NCBI RefSeq assembly: GCF_009856355.1
Contig: NZ_WMEW01000012.1
Span: 1-64,000 of the forward strand
Source of the DNA: Halobacillus litoralis
GTDB lineage: Bacteria > Bacillota > Bacilli > Bacillales > Halobacillaceae
Direction of reading: 5' to 3'
DNA length: 64,000 bases
Part shown: piece by piece, positions 1 to 7,806 of the stretch
Position numbering within the stretch: position 1 is the first letter of the stretch
Layout: each line of letters starts with the position of its first letter
Program-made: the position numbers and the translations under genes
The notes under the pieces: model-generated
The model's database searches: none
What the model saw: only the letters and a program-made list of their open reading frames with translations
Told to the model about the DNA's origin: nothing

Positions 1-68
1 TGATCTTCTTGACCAAGTTAGCTGAGGCCGTGCCCGCGGCAAGCATCCATCGACAAGCGATTCGTGAG
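1..68 (+). repeat. Dispersed hairpin repeat, copy 1 (cut by window edge)
   Basis: This is the 3' half of the repeat family found in full at 7638-7773 and 56837-56993. Bases from about 12 to 56 match the right halves of the other copies with only a few changes. It is closest to the copy at 49539-49673, sharing the variant GACCAAGTTAGCTGAGGCCG. The left half lies outside the window. It sits downstream of the SauUSI-like gene, in gene-free DNA like the other copies. Confidence 0.8.
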
Positions 69-149
69 AATCAACAACAACCTTTAACCACTTCTCTTGA
101 TAGGAAAAGGAGTTTTTCAGTGGCCACTCATACGGAAGGGGATTTTTTA

Positions 150-3023
150 TTACTCATGGAGATAATCATAAATTTTTTGATTCACTTGATGTTCAAGTTT
201 CATATTCATGCGAACTACAGGAATTTCTTTATCCCCATCATTCATTGTGGTTTGTTCCACCGTGTTTTGGTCCGGGATCGCTTGCCCAAGGTAATAAAAA
301 TCACTACCTTCCCCGTTATCCTTCTTCACAAAAATGTGAAGATCATTCTCTTTTTGCTCCGCTTCAACGATTTGGACGACTTCATTGGATTGTAAGGTCC
401 GTTTACTTCTGGAATACCACGTGAGAACTTCAGGATTTAAGAATCCATCCTCATAGTTCACACTAGACTCCACTTCTTCAGGCTTATGATAAGTCACAAA
501 GATCGGACATGTCCCATACTTAGGCTTGTATCCATAGACCGTTGAGCTTTCATCATTCTCCCAATTCAGAAGCTTACAAGCATCCTTACGAGAGTATTTT
601 TCAAAAAGAGTAAAGGGTTGTGCTGGAGAATAGCTTTTACTTTTGGTCATGGCAACGTCCACAATATCGTGAACAAAAGTACGGAAGATAGCATTCTCAT
701 TTAAAGATGAGGCGATTTCCTCTTCCCAGCTAATTTGATTCCCTTCAAAGATAATAATAGGCTTGTTTCCATACTTTTTTTGATCGGTAATCTTGAAAAA
801 CTCCAGACTAAACATTCGCTCCACAGAGTGTAGCGTTTGTTTATCCACTCGTCCGCCTTGCTCCAATACTTTTTCTTTGTACTCAGGATAGGAGATAGAC
901 GAGTGATCTAATAGCAAACGCAACAATAAGGGCTCGTTGATTCTTTTTCCATTTAACACTTCCTGAGAGAGCATGGTTAGGATTTGTCTTTCCCTATGGG
1001 TTAGGTGGCCCACTTCTTCTTTGACTCCCTCCAAAAATTCTACATAGTTCCCTTTTTTATCTACCAAAACGAGAGGATCAATAGAGTGGTGCTTCTGAAA
1101 GTCTACTAGCATTGGAATACGACCGATCCTATTCTTCAGTTCTTTATAAGCATCACGCAACACCTTCATTTGCGTTAAGTTAGCTGTTCGAATGGACTCG
1201 TAAATTCTCTCTTTAGCTACTTCTTCAAAATTGATTGTGGATTTTCCTTGAATATAACTCGTATCAATGACTCTTCTTCGGATATTATCTTTGTTTTGCG
1301 AATGATCCCCAGACAAAGCAATGGGGATCAGGTAGTTGTTTTCGTAGTTCCCAATAAAATCGATGACAGTAACAAAGTCTTTTGTATCATGCTTCCTAAG
1401 GCCTCGTCCAAGTTGTTGAATGAAGACAATACTGGACTGTGTTTGTCTTAACATAACAACTTGATTGATGCAGGGAATATCGATCCCTTCATTGAAAATA
1501 TCTACTGTTAAAATGTAGTCCAAGGCACCGTTTTCTAACTTTTGAACAGCTGCTTGCCTTGTTTCTTGAGAGTGATCGCCTGTGAGAAAGTCGGTGTTAT
1601 AGCCACGCTGGTTCATAAGATGTGAAAGCTGTTCAGCCTCTTTCTTCGTACTACAAAAAATCAATCCAGCTACCCTGTCACCTGAATAGCCATAGTATTC
1701 TACCTTCTCCAAAACATGATCAACCCGCTCATCTGCTGTTAGGTAGGTAAACATCTCATTTTCTGTAAACCCATGGCCCTCGATAGAAAGATCGGTTACC
1801 CCAAAATAGTGAAAGTGTGTTAGCATATCAGCTTCTAGCGCTTCCTGGAGGCGAATTTCATAAGCCACGTTATAATCAAACAGCTCAAAAAGGTTGAAGC
1901 CATCTGTACGCTCAGGTGTAGCTGTCATGCCAAGCAGAAATTGGGGCTTAAAGTAGTCGATCAATTTCAAGTAAGACTGTGCGCCCGCTTTATGAACCTC
2001 ATCAATTAATATGTAATCAAATTCTTCTTGATCAAAAGATCTCATGACATCTGATTTTGATATCGTTTGGACTGTCGCAAATAAATAACGAGCATCTGTT
2101 TCACGCTTGGTACCTGAAAGGATTCCAAAGTCTTTATCCTCACCGCCCAGTACTTTCTGAAAGTCACTTTTCGCTTTATGTAGAATTTGTTCTCTATGCA
2201 CAATGAACAACATCCGTTTGGGTCTAGCTCTACGGACGTCAAAAGCGGATAAATACGTCTTCCCTGTACCCGTAGCAGATACGATCAGAGCCTTTTCTTC
2301 ATTCTCCGTCCTTACCTGCTGAATGCCTTCCAATGCAGCCTCCTGCATTTGGTTAGGCTGAATGGATAGAGAGTCCCCTAGCTTATTTTGTTCATATGGC
2401 GCTGCTTTTTCAGCAACCTTGAAGAACTGAGGAGGCTGATAGCTTTCTTCATACGCCATGATCCAGGCCAATGAAAGATGATCGGCTTGATCCCACATGA
2501 CTTGGAATTGGTCATTAAAGTGATGAATGATCTCCCCATTTTCATGAGAGGTTAACTTGATGTTCCATTCATAATTAACTTTAAGAGCATTGGTTGTGAG
2601 ATTGGAGCTCCCTACAATAAGAGAGACATGAGTGTCATGTTGGAAGATGTATCCCTTTGAATGGAAACCTTCCACATCAGCAATTCGCACTTCCACATTG
2701 TCGAGCTTTAGTAGCTCTTTAAACACCTTAGGTTTATTAAACATTTGATACGTAGAGGTTAGTATTTTGCCTCTCACACCTTTTGATTTTAAATCTAATA
2801 AGTGTGATTTCAGAGTCGCTAATCCACTTTCCGTAATAAAAGCTACGGAAAACATAAACGAGCGACAATTTTTAAGTTCATCCACTAATGACGTAAGAAC
2901 GTCCTTACGTTGCTGTTTATTGTTCACTAAAAGTTCGGGCCGAAAACGAGTCGAAGTTGAGAATTCACGGTCAATGAATCCCTTATGAAAGGAATTCTGT
3001 AACTGCTCAATAATTGATTCCAT
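150..3023 (-). CDS. SauUSI-like type IV restriction enzyme (PLD nuclease, SF2 helicase, DUF3427)
   Basis: Predicted ATP-dependent restriction enzyme of about 957 aa. An N-terminal phospholipase-D-type nuclease domain has the H-x-K pair near residues 121-123 (FHSKGYIF) and the GSSN motif near 138. A superfamily II helicase core follows: Walker A SATGTGKT near 249-256, DEVH near 341, TATPERTD near 367 and motif VI QQLGRGLRK near 536-544. The last 350 residues correspond to the DUF3427 region, proposed to recognise DNA. This order and length match SauUSI of Staphylococcus aureus, which cuts DNA carrying modified cytosine; the substrate here is inferred. Two adjacent ATGs follow GGAGGGTT; the second gives better spacing. 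No methyltransferase is nearby, as expected for a modification-dependent enzyme. An alternative is an uncharacterised helicase-nuclease of the same architecture. Confidence 0.82.
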   Translation of the reverse strand: MESIIEQLQNSFHKGFIDREFSTSTRFRPELLVNNKQQRKDVLTSLVDELKNCRSFMFSVAFITESGLATLKSHLLDLKSKGVRGKILTSTYQMFNKPKVFKELLKLDNVEVRIADVEGFHSKGYIFQHDTHVSLIVGSSNLTTNALKVNYEWNIKLTSHENGEIIHHFNDQFQVMWDQADHLSLAWIMAYEESYQPPQFFKVAEKAAPYEQNKLGDSLSIQPNQMQEAALEGIQQVRTENEEKALIVSATGTGKTYLSAFDVRRARPKRMLFIVHREQILHKAKSDFQKVLGGEDKDFGILSGTKRETDARYLFATVQTISKSDVMRSFDQEEFDYILIDEVHKAGAQSYLKLIDYFKPQFLLGMTATPERTDGFNLFELFDYNVAYEIRLQEALEADMLTHFHYFGVTDLSIEGHGFTENEMFTYLTADERVDHVLEKVEYYGYSGDRVAGLIFCSTKKEAEQLSHLMNQRGYNTDFLTGDHSQETRQAAVQKLENGALDYILTVDIFNEGIDIPCINQVVMLRQTQSSIVFIQQLGRGLRKHDTKDFVTVIDFIGNYENNYLIPIALSGDHSQNKDNIRRRVIDTSYIQGKSTINFEEVAKERIYESIRTANLTQMKVLRDAYKELKNRIGRIPMLVDFQKHHSIDPLVLVDKKGNYVEFLEGVKEEVGHLTHRERQILTMLSQEVLNGKRINEPLLLRLLLDHSSISYPEYKEKVLEQGGRVDKQTLHSVERMFSLEFFKITDQKKYGNKPIIIFEGNQISWEEEIASSLNENAIFRTFVHDIVDVAMTKSKSYSPAQPFTLFEKYSRKDACKLLNWENDESSTVYGYKPKYGTCPIFVTYHKPEEVESSVNYEDGFLNPEVLTWYSRSKRTLQSNEVVQIVEAEQKENDLHIFVKKDNGEGSDFYYLGQAIPDQNTVEQTTMNDGDKEIPVVRMNMKLEHQVNQKIYDYLHE

Positions 3024-3170
3024 CATAACCCTCCATCCTATTGATCTACTTTTATCTCTACCTTCTAAAATGTAATGGATGTTACCCATCCACACATGGA
3101 TATATATAACAATATAGGATATAAGCAATAGAATAAAGAAAAAGAACGAGGTCTCCCTCATCCTTTTTAA

Positions 3171-3566
3171 CTAGCTTCGTATTAACTCTGGTACATTCCC
3201 TGTAAACTTCCCATACTCCTTCTCAAAATTAAGATCGACTTTCCCAACTGAACCATTCCGCTGCTTTCCGATAATCAACTCAATTTTATTACTGTTCTGG
3301 TGCCACTTGTAGTAGTCTTCCCTGTATAGAAAAGCAATCATATCTGCATCCTGTTCGATGTTTCCTGATTCACGAAGGTCAGATAGAAGCGGGCGCTTGT
3401 CCTGACGCTGCTCCACATTACGGGATAGCTGAGACAATAGAATAATCGGAATATCTAGTTCAAGGGCAAGCAACTTCAGCTCTCTTGTGATATTGCCAAT
3501 TTCAAGATCGCGGTGTTTGAAGCGGGGGTAGAAGAAATAATTCGTCACGAAATAAAGTATAATCAT
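3171..3566 (-). pseudogene. Truncated DnaB-type replicative helicase (C-terminal fragment)
   Basis: About 115 residues match the C-terminal RecA-like ATPase end of DnaB helicases, including LLSQLSRNVEQRQDKRP, SDLRESGNIEQDADMIAFLYR and GKQRNGSVGKV. The same segment occurs in the full-length helicase at 43614-44975, but with many substitutions, so this is a divergent paralogue (plasmid- or phage-type) and not a recent copy. Everything before the Walker B strand is missing: no N-terminal domain, no Walker A. The first ATG has no ribosome binding site. Homology fades upstream into AT-rich DNA. It is probably a dead remnant of a mobile replicon within the accessory island. Confidence 0.75.
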
Positions 3567-4032
3567 TTTACATACAGTAAAAGAGAGGAAGTAATCCCCA
3601 TTTTCGCCTTAGCGTTGTTCAATACTAAGATACATCTCAACCAATCTTGCATGAGGTCATAAACAAAACCAAAAAAAGCTATACCTTAACAAAGACCAGC
3701 CTTTCAGCCTTTCAGCCTTTCGAGATATAGTTCTATCAATATTAAATATTTTCATGGTGGGCCAAAATCACCCTTGACAAATCACTTATGGCAGTCTCTT
3801 TAGTTGTTGACTCATCATTAAAGTATCGATTTCAACTATACCTATTCTTATGTGAGAGAATTCAGCCATGAACATTGGGGAACTTAACTCGGTATAAACT
3901 GATGAGATTCTGTTTACTCGAATTTAATTTTCTATACCGCCGATTTCCGTAAGTATTCCATTACATTACCAACATAGAATGCTCACATATTGATACTCAA
4001 ATAGGTAATGAAGAAAGAAAGGTATCAGAAAC
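3567..4032. other. Gene-free spacer inside the island
   Basis: There is no coding signal in either strand. The stretch is AT-rich. It contains three perfect tandem copies of CAGCCTTT (3697-3720) and the 12-bp attachment-like repeat at 3780-3791. No clear promoter or terminator was seen. Confidence 0.6.
3780..3791 (-). repeat. Direct repeat of the rlmH 3' end (candidate att site)
   Basis: The 12 bases AATCACTTATGG (plus strand) are identical to 7030-7041, which span the last codons and stop of rlmH. They are in the same orientation. Together the two copies enclose the EcsC-family gene and the GmrSD-like gene (about 3.25 kb). Staphylococcal SCC elements create such repeats when they insert at the rlmH end. 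Only 12 bp are shared, so chance cannot be excluded. Confidence 0.5.
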
Positions 4033-4887
4033 TCACTTACTATTATATTCTTCACCTTCGTCCTCCTCACCATCTTCACTTTCTATCACTTCAGAATCAA
4101 CATCAATGATATCAGGAAATTCTTTCTCTAATTCATTAAATTCATTTTCAATATCATCCTCTGTAAGAATAAGAGCTTCAGATAAAGTAGATGCTAGCCT
4201 TTTCCCCATTGGTCTCATTGTAAAATAAGTTACCGTGCCGGATACTACTCCACCTACAACTGGGATTGCTTTAGAAACTCCTTTTGCAAAAGAATCCTTA
4301 GTGATTTTTACACCGATATACCCTGATATTTTCTTTATAACTGGATAGTAAATTGTTTTAGTAAGCGCTTTTTGTGGCAGCCTTTTCAAAACTTGCTTTG
4401 ACATTCCTGAGGCAACTAATTTGATAGCTGAAGTAGACCCACCTACACCAAACATGACCCCAAGATATAGGATTAAGTTACTCCTAGCTTTTTCAGTATC
4501 AAGATGATCTTCCAGCCAAAGATCTTGATGACCATATAAGTAAGCTAATTCCTGGGACAACCTCAGCGCAATACCAAAGAACTGGATAATATCTGCAGGA
4601 ATCGCTCCTGCCATAGCAATTCCTCCAGGTAATCCTGCTCCAAAGGATAAACTAGTACTAGTCAAAGTTCTTTTAGATACGATTGAACTAGCAAGATTAT
4701 CAATCTCTTTTCTTTCAATCCCTGCATTATATGGGCCGTTTTTAATTATATCTACTAACTGTTTAGGACTCTTACGGTCAGCAAAGGTGTTTGTTAAGAA
4801 TTCATCTCGATAAACTTTCACACCAGGAATTTGCAATGCTTTCCCTAATATAATTTCAAAGTTCCCGCTTTTAGTTATTTCTCCCAT
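4033..4887 (-). CDS. EcsC-family protein, function unknown
   Basis: Protein of about 284 aa. The central part (IPADIIQFFGIALRLSQELAYLYG) is typical of the EcsC family (PF12787), with hydrophobic glycine-rich helices that may associate with the membrane. A second glycine-rich segment (KAIPVVGGVVSGTV) lies near the C-terminus, and the last 35 residues are very acidic. No catalytic motif is visible and the role of the family outside the ecs operon is unknown. The start is the ATG preceded by GGAGGGGAGATT; an upstream in-frame ATG lacks a binding site. It lies between the two candidate att repeats with the GmrSD-like gene, so a defence role is possible but unproven. Confidence 0.65.
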   Translation of the reverse strand: MGEITKSGNFEIILGKALQIPGVKVYRDEFLTNTFADRKSPKQLVDIIKNGPYNAGIERKEIDNLASSIVSKRTLTSTSLSFGAGLPGGIAMAGAIPADIIQFFGIALRLSQELAYLYGHQDLWLEDHLDTEKARSNLILYLGVMFGVGGSTSAIKLVASGMSKQVLKRLPQKALTKTIYYPVIKKISGYIGVKITKDSFAKGVSKAIPVVGGVVSGTVTYFTMRPMGKRLASTLSEALILTEDDIENEFNELEKEFPDIIDVDSEVIESEDGEEDEGEEYNSK

Positions 4888-5218
4888 AATCTCCCCTCCA
4901 AATATGTAAGTTTGAAAGCTGAATAGTTGGTTCCAAATAATATAATGTGGCATCGTTATCTGGTTTATTATTGGTAATAGTAACTATTTCAACAAAAGAC
5001 TAAGAATACCTTTTGATGAAAATGTTGAAGCATCGACCTAATGCCCACGACATTTATATAAACCTCTATTTGTCCACTTTTTAATAATAATCTAACTAGA
5101 GAATTTTAAAATGAACAAGGTCATCACTAACATGGCATTTAAATGCTACCTCATTGCAGAGATGCCATCTCAGAGAAAGGGTTCCTCTAAATTGTACCAA
5201 GAGTAAGAAATTATTCTT
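4888..5218. other. AT-rich intergenic stretch
   Basis: No gene, RNA or terminator is recognisable between the EcsC-family gene and the GmrSD-like gene. The only structure seen is the perfect 12-bp palindrome GCATTTAAATGC at 5135-5146. The promoter of the EcsC-family gene presumably lies here, but I could not assign one. Confidence 0.5.
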
Positions 5219-7000
5219 TTAATTAAAATTCCACAACTCTAAAGCACTATTAGCAAGTATCTTTGAGCGATTAATAACATCTTCGAATTTAAAATCATCA
5301 AACTTTGAAACTTCTTGTGTCAATGCAATATTGGACTTTTTATATTCCTTAACCTTACTTTGAAATGGATTATTTGATGCACTAATGTTTAGTGATCGGG
5401 CTAAGAGTGTCAAATTACCAATTCTATTTACATATTCTCTATGTTCTCCGCTGGAATTCCCCCCCAAATAACCTTCCCAGTCCCCAAAATCCTTTTTAGA
5501 CTTTTTAGTAGTTATTTTTTGAGGAATTATATGTTCTAAATGAAGGTCAATACCTGATGTTAACTCATACTCTCCTTGATCATTTATCAAGTTATACTCA
5601 AGCTGCTCAAGGACATACTTAGCTCGGCCTTCATTATTACGGAAACTATGCCTAGCAAACTTTTCTTCAAACTCATTATCTCCAGGTAAATATCTAAAAA
5701 GTCTACTTTTAACTTCATTTACGATTTGTATATCTTTTAAATTAACTAAATTAGAGAATATGGTATCCAATTCTCCTGTTCTATACTCACATATATGTCT
5801 TCTTAACATAAATGTCTCGATTAGCTTAAGAATTTTAATTCTATCATTCTTTTCTATATTCCTTTGAAACAAGTCTATTAAAAAAATATAGCTTGGAAAT
5901 GATTTGATTCTTTTAAGGTTAATTAGATGTTTATTATAGTCTTTAACTTCAAATGAACCATTTCTAATCATTTTATAAATAGTTGAAGAGTCTTTTAGTC
6001 TTTTTGCAAATTCAGTAATAGAAACTTTGTTAACGGTTGATTGATCAATATCCTTTTGTCCTTCAAAATTTATATTCTCATGAACAACATCTTCATCTGT
6101 CGATTCCTCTAATCCACTATACTCACTATATTCATTCAGACTCTCCGCTTCTATAACTGAATTAAAATAATAGTTTTTAAATTCACTAATAATCGTTGAT
6201 TTTGTAATTCTTTTTTGGGTAGCGTATGAAAGATAGTGTCTAAAGAAGTCATCAGTCTTTGTTCCATCTAAATTAATAATAATTTCTGTCCAATAACTTT
6301 TAACTTTTTCAAGGGTCTTCTCATTGATTAATGAAGCATGCCCCAATAGAAAATTTTTTATAATATCCGTCGAACTTAGTCTAAGGCCACGATTATTTAT
6401 AGTTTCAAATAATTTGTATGCATCTTTAGCATTCGCTACATCTAAACGAATGACATAAGTATTACTTCTAAGTTTATGTACATATTCATACAGGTTTTCA
6501 ACGCTAAAAGAACTAAATTCATTAAGAAAAAATTTATAGGCTTCAACAAGATTCTCATTCTCTACTTTATCTAATTCGTCATTATTTAAAAATCTCATGT
6601 AATCTATATCATCTAAATCACCTAAAATAAGTTTGCGCTTTTGCTTACGATCTATACCTTTACATGTGAGTAATACTTCCAATTCGTTATGTACTTCATC
6701 AATGCCAAAATTTTTAAACATGTCCGCTAATGCCTTGATTATTATGGTCAGTGTTGTTGCCCTCTGTTGTCCATCCACTAATTCAAGCTCATTAATCCCT
6801 ACAGAATAGTTTGAAGTTAGACACAAAATGTTTCCTAACAAGTGTGAATCTTCTTGGTTTAATAACTTAATGTCATTAAATAAATCAGCCCATTGTTTTT
6901 CTCCCCATGAATACCTGCGTTGGTAAGCTGGAATAATAAATTGTTCATTACTGCTACCTAATAATTGATTAATAGTTAAAGTAGTAGGGGTGATTTTCAT
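5219..7000 (-). CDS. GmrSD-like DUF262/DUF1524 protein (probable type IV restriction)
   Basis: 593-aa protein in which both halves of a GmrSD-type system are fused. The N-terminal DUF262 domain shows IPAYQRRYSW (residues 23-32) and the nucleotide-hydrolysis motif DGQQR (76-80). The C-terminal DUF1524 His-Me/HNH-like nuclease domain shows HLEHIIPQ (EHIIP from about 489) and NRIGNLTLLA (about 525-534). GmrSD of Escherichia coli cuts glucosylated hydroxymethylcytosine DNA, but homologues are diverse and the target here is not known. The start follows AGGAGG with 8-nt spacing. The ATG is only 31 bp past the rlmH stop, so transcription may read through from rlmH. Base composition is clearly AT-richer than the core genes, a sign of transfer. 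Confidence 0.85.
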   Translation of the reverse strand: MKITPTTLTINQLLGSSNEQFIIPAYQRRYSWGEKQWADLFNDIKLLNQEDSHLLGNILCLTSNYSVGINELELVDGQQRATTLTIIIKALADMFKNFGIDEVHNELEVLLTCKGIDRKQKRKLILGDLDDIDYMRFLNNDELDKVENENLVEAYKFFLNEFSSFSVENLYEYVHKLRSNTYVIRLDVANAKDAYKLFETINNRGLRLSSTDIIKNFLLGHASLINEKTLEKVKSYWTEIIINLDGTKTDDFFRHYLSYATQKRITKSTIISEFKNYYFNSVIEAESLNEYSEYSGLEESTDEDVVHENINFEGQKDIDQSTVNKVSITEFAKRLKDSSTIYKMIRNGSFEVKDYNKHLINLKRIKSFPSYIFLIDLFQRNIEKNDRIKILKLIETFMLRRHICEYRTGELDTIFSNLVNLKDIQIVNEVKSRLFRYLPGDNEFEEKFARHSFRNNEGRAKYVLEQLEYNLINDQGEYELTSGIDLHLEHIIPQKITTKKSKKDFGDWEGYLGGNSSGEHREYVNRIGNLTLLARSLNISASNNPFQSKVKEYKKSNIALTQEVSKFDDFKFEDVINRSKILANSALELWNFN

Positions 7001-7029
7001 AATGGCTTCCTCCTATTTTTTCTATTCCT

Positions 7030-7041
7030 AATCACTTATGG
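7030..7041 (-). repeat. rlmH 3'-end att-like site (SCC-type)
   Basis: The last codons and stop of rlmH read GAACCGTACCATAAGTGA on the minus strand. From memory, the staphylococcal SCC attachment core at the same codons is GAAGCATATCATAAATGA, which agrees at 14 of 18 positions. The similarity partly reflects the conserved protein ending. The 12 bases AATCACTTATGG recur at 3780-3791. Confidence 0.5.
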
Positions 7042-7511
7042 TACGGTTCATTCCGATTAATCTTAAACGCCCGGTACACCTGCTCCACCAACATCAACCG
7101 CATCAATTGGTGCGGGAACGTCATATTCGAAAATGACAGCCCGAAATCACTTCTCTCCAGTACCTCATCACTCAACCCGAGGGATCCTCCAATCACAAAC
7201 GCGACTTTACTCTTTCCGTAAGTCGCAAGCTCGTCCATCTTTTTCGCCAGTTTCTCAGACGTCAGCTGCTTCCCTTCGATTTCAAGCGTAATAACGTACG
7301 TATCCTGGGAAATCTTGCTCAGGATGCGTTCGCCTTCCTTCTGCTTCACCTCAAGCATCTGCGCTTCACTCAGATTTTCCGGAGCTTTTTCGTCGGGCAC
7401 TTCAACGACCTCGACTTTAGCGTAGGGGCCGAGTCGCTTCACATATTCAGCCATCCCCTGCTTCAAATATTTTTCTTTCAATTTTCCTACGGTGACAATG
7501 GTTAGTTTCAT
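7032..7511 (-). CDS. rlmH: 23S rRNA pseudouridine-1915 N3-methyltransferase RlmH
   Basis: 159-aa SPOUT-class methyltransferase that modifies a pseudouridine in helix 69 of 23S rRNA on the assembled ribosome, using S-adenosylmethionine. The start [19 protein letters not shown], the cofactor-loop segment [10 protein letters not shown] and the ending [11 protein letters not shown] are hallmarks of the family, and the length is normal. The start is the ATG after GGAGGAACCACC; a longer frame upstream crosses a terminator. In Bacillus it is yydA, on the same side of the origin as the wal genes. In staphylococci this gene (orfX) is the SCC insertion site, and here an accessory island begins directly after its stop. 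Confidence 0.97.
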   Translation of the reverse strand: MKLTIVTVGKLKEKYLKQGMAEYVKRLGPYAKVEVVEVPDEKAPENLSEAQMLEVKQKEGERILSKISQDTYVITLEIEGKQLTSEKLAKKMDELATYGKSKVAFVIGGSLGLSDEVLERSDFGLSFSNMTFPHQLMRLMLVEQVYRAFKINRNEPYHK

Positions 7512-7568
7512 GGTGGTTCCTCCCGTACGTTCTGTTTCCTTTAGTTTACCATGACAATTCCAGGAATA

Positions 7569-7597
7569 GAAAAACACCACAGGTATCCTGTGGTGTT
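7569..7597 (-). terminator. Intrinsic terminator of the ketone-body operon
   Basis: Perfect 11-bp inverted repeat AACACCACAGG / CCTGTGGTGTT with a 3-nt loop, followed by a T run on the minus strand. It lies between the GntP permease gene and rlmH, downstream of the dispersed repeat, which would therefore be transcribed in the 3' UTR. Confidence 0.85.
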
Positions 7598-7637
7598 CAT
7601 GCAAGCTTTCGAGAGTGTTTACTCCCTTTTAAGTTAA

Positions 7638-7773
7638 GGTCACGAGCAGCGTTCGGTGGTGACGCCTGCGGGAACAGCACGGACCGAAGATCCACTTGGG
7701 CAGATGGTTTTTCTGCCCAAGTCAGCTGAGGTCGTGCCCGCGGCAAGCAGCCACCGATAAGCGGAACGTGACC
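7638..7773 (+). repeat. Dispersed hairpin repeat, copy 2 (complete)
   Basis: 136-bp unit with nested inverted repeats: outer GGTCACG / CGTGACC, then CGGTGG / CCACCG, and a central perfect 10-bp stem ACTTGGGCAG / CTGCCCAAGT with a 9-nt loop. The copy at 56837-56993 has the same orientation; the copies at 49539 and 51531 are inverted. The stem is conserved while the loop differs, which suggests a structured element. It encodes no protein. Confidence 0.85.
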
Positions 7774-7806
7774 GTAACCATCATCATTACAAATCTTTCT
7801 CTCTTT

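Noticed and set aside
9-395. Plus-strand 128-aa frame at the left edge
   Set aside because: It runs through the dispersed repeat and antisense to the SauUSI-like gene, with no ribosome site or domain.
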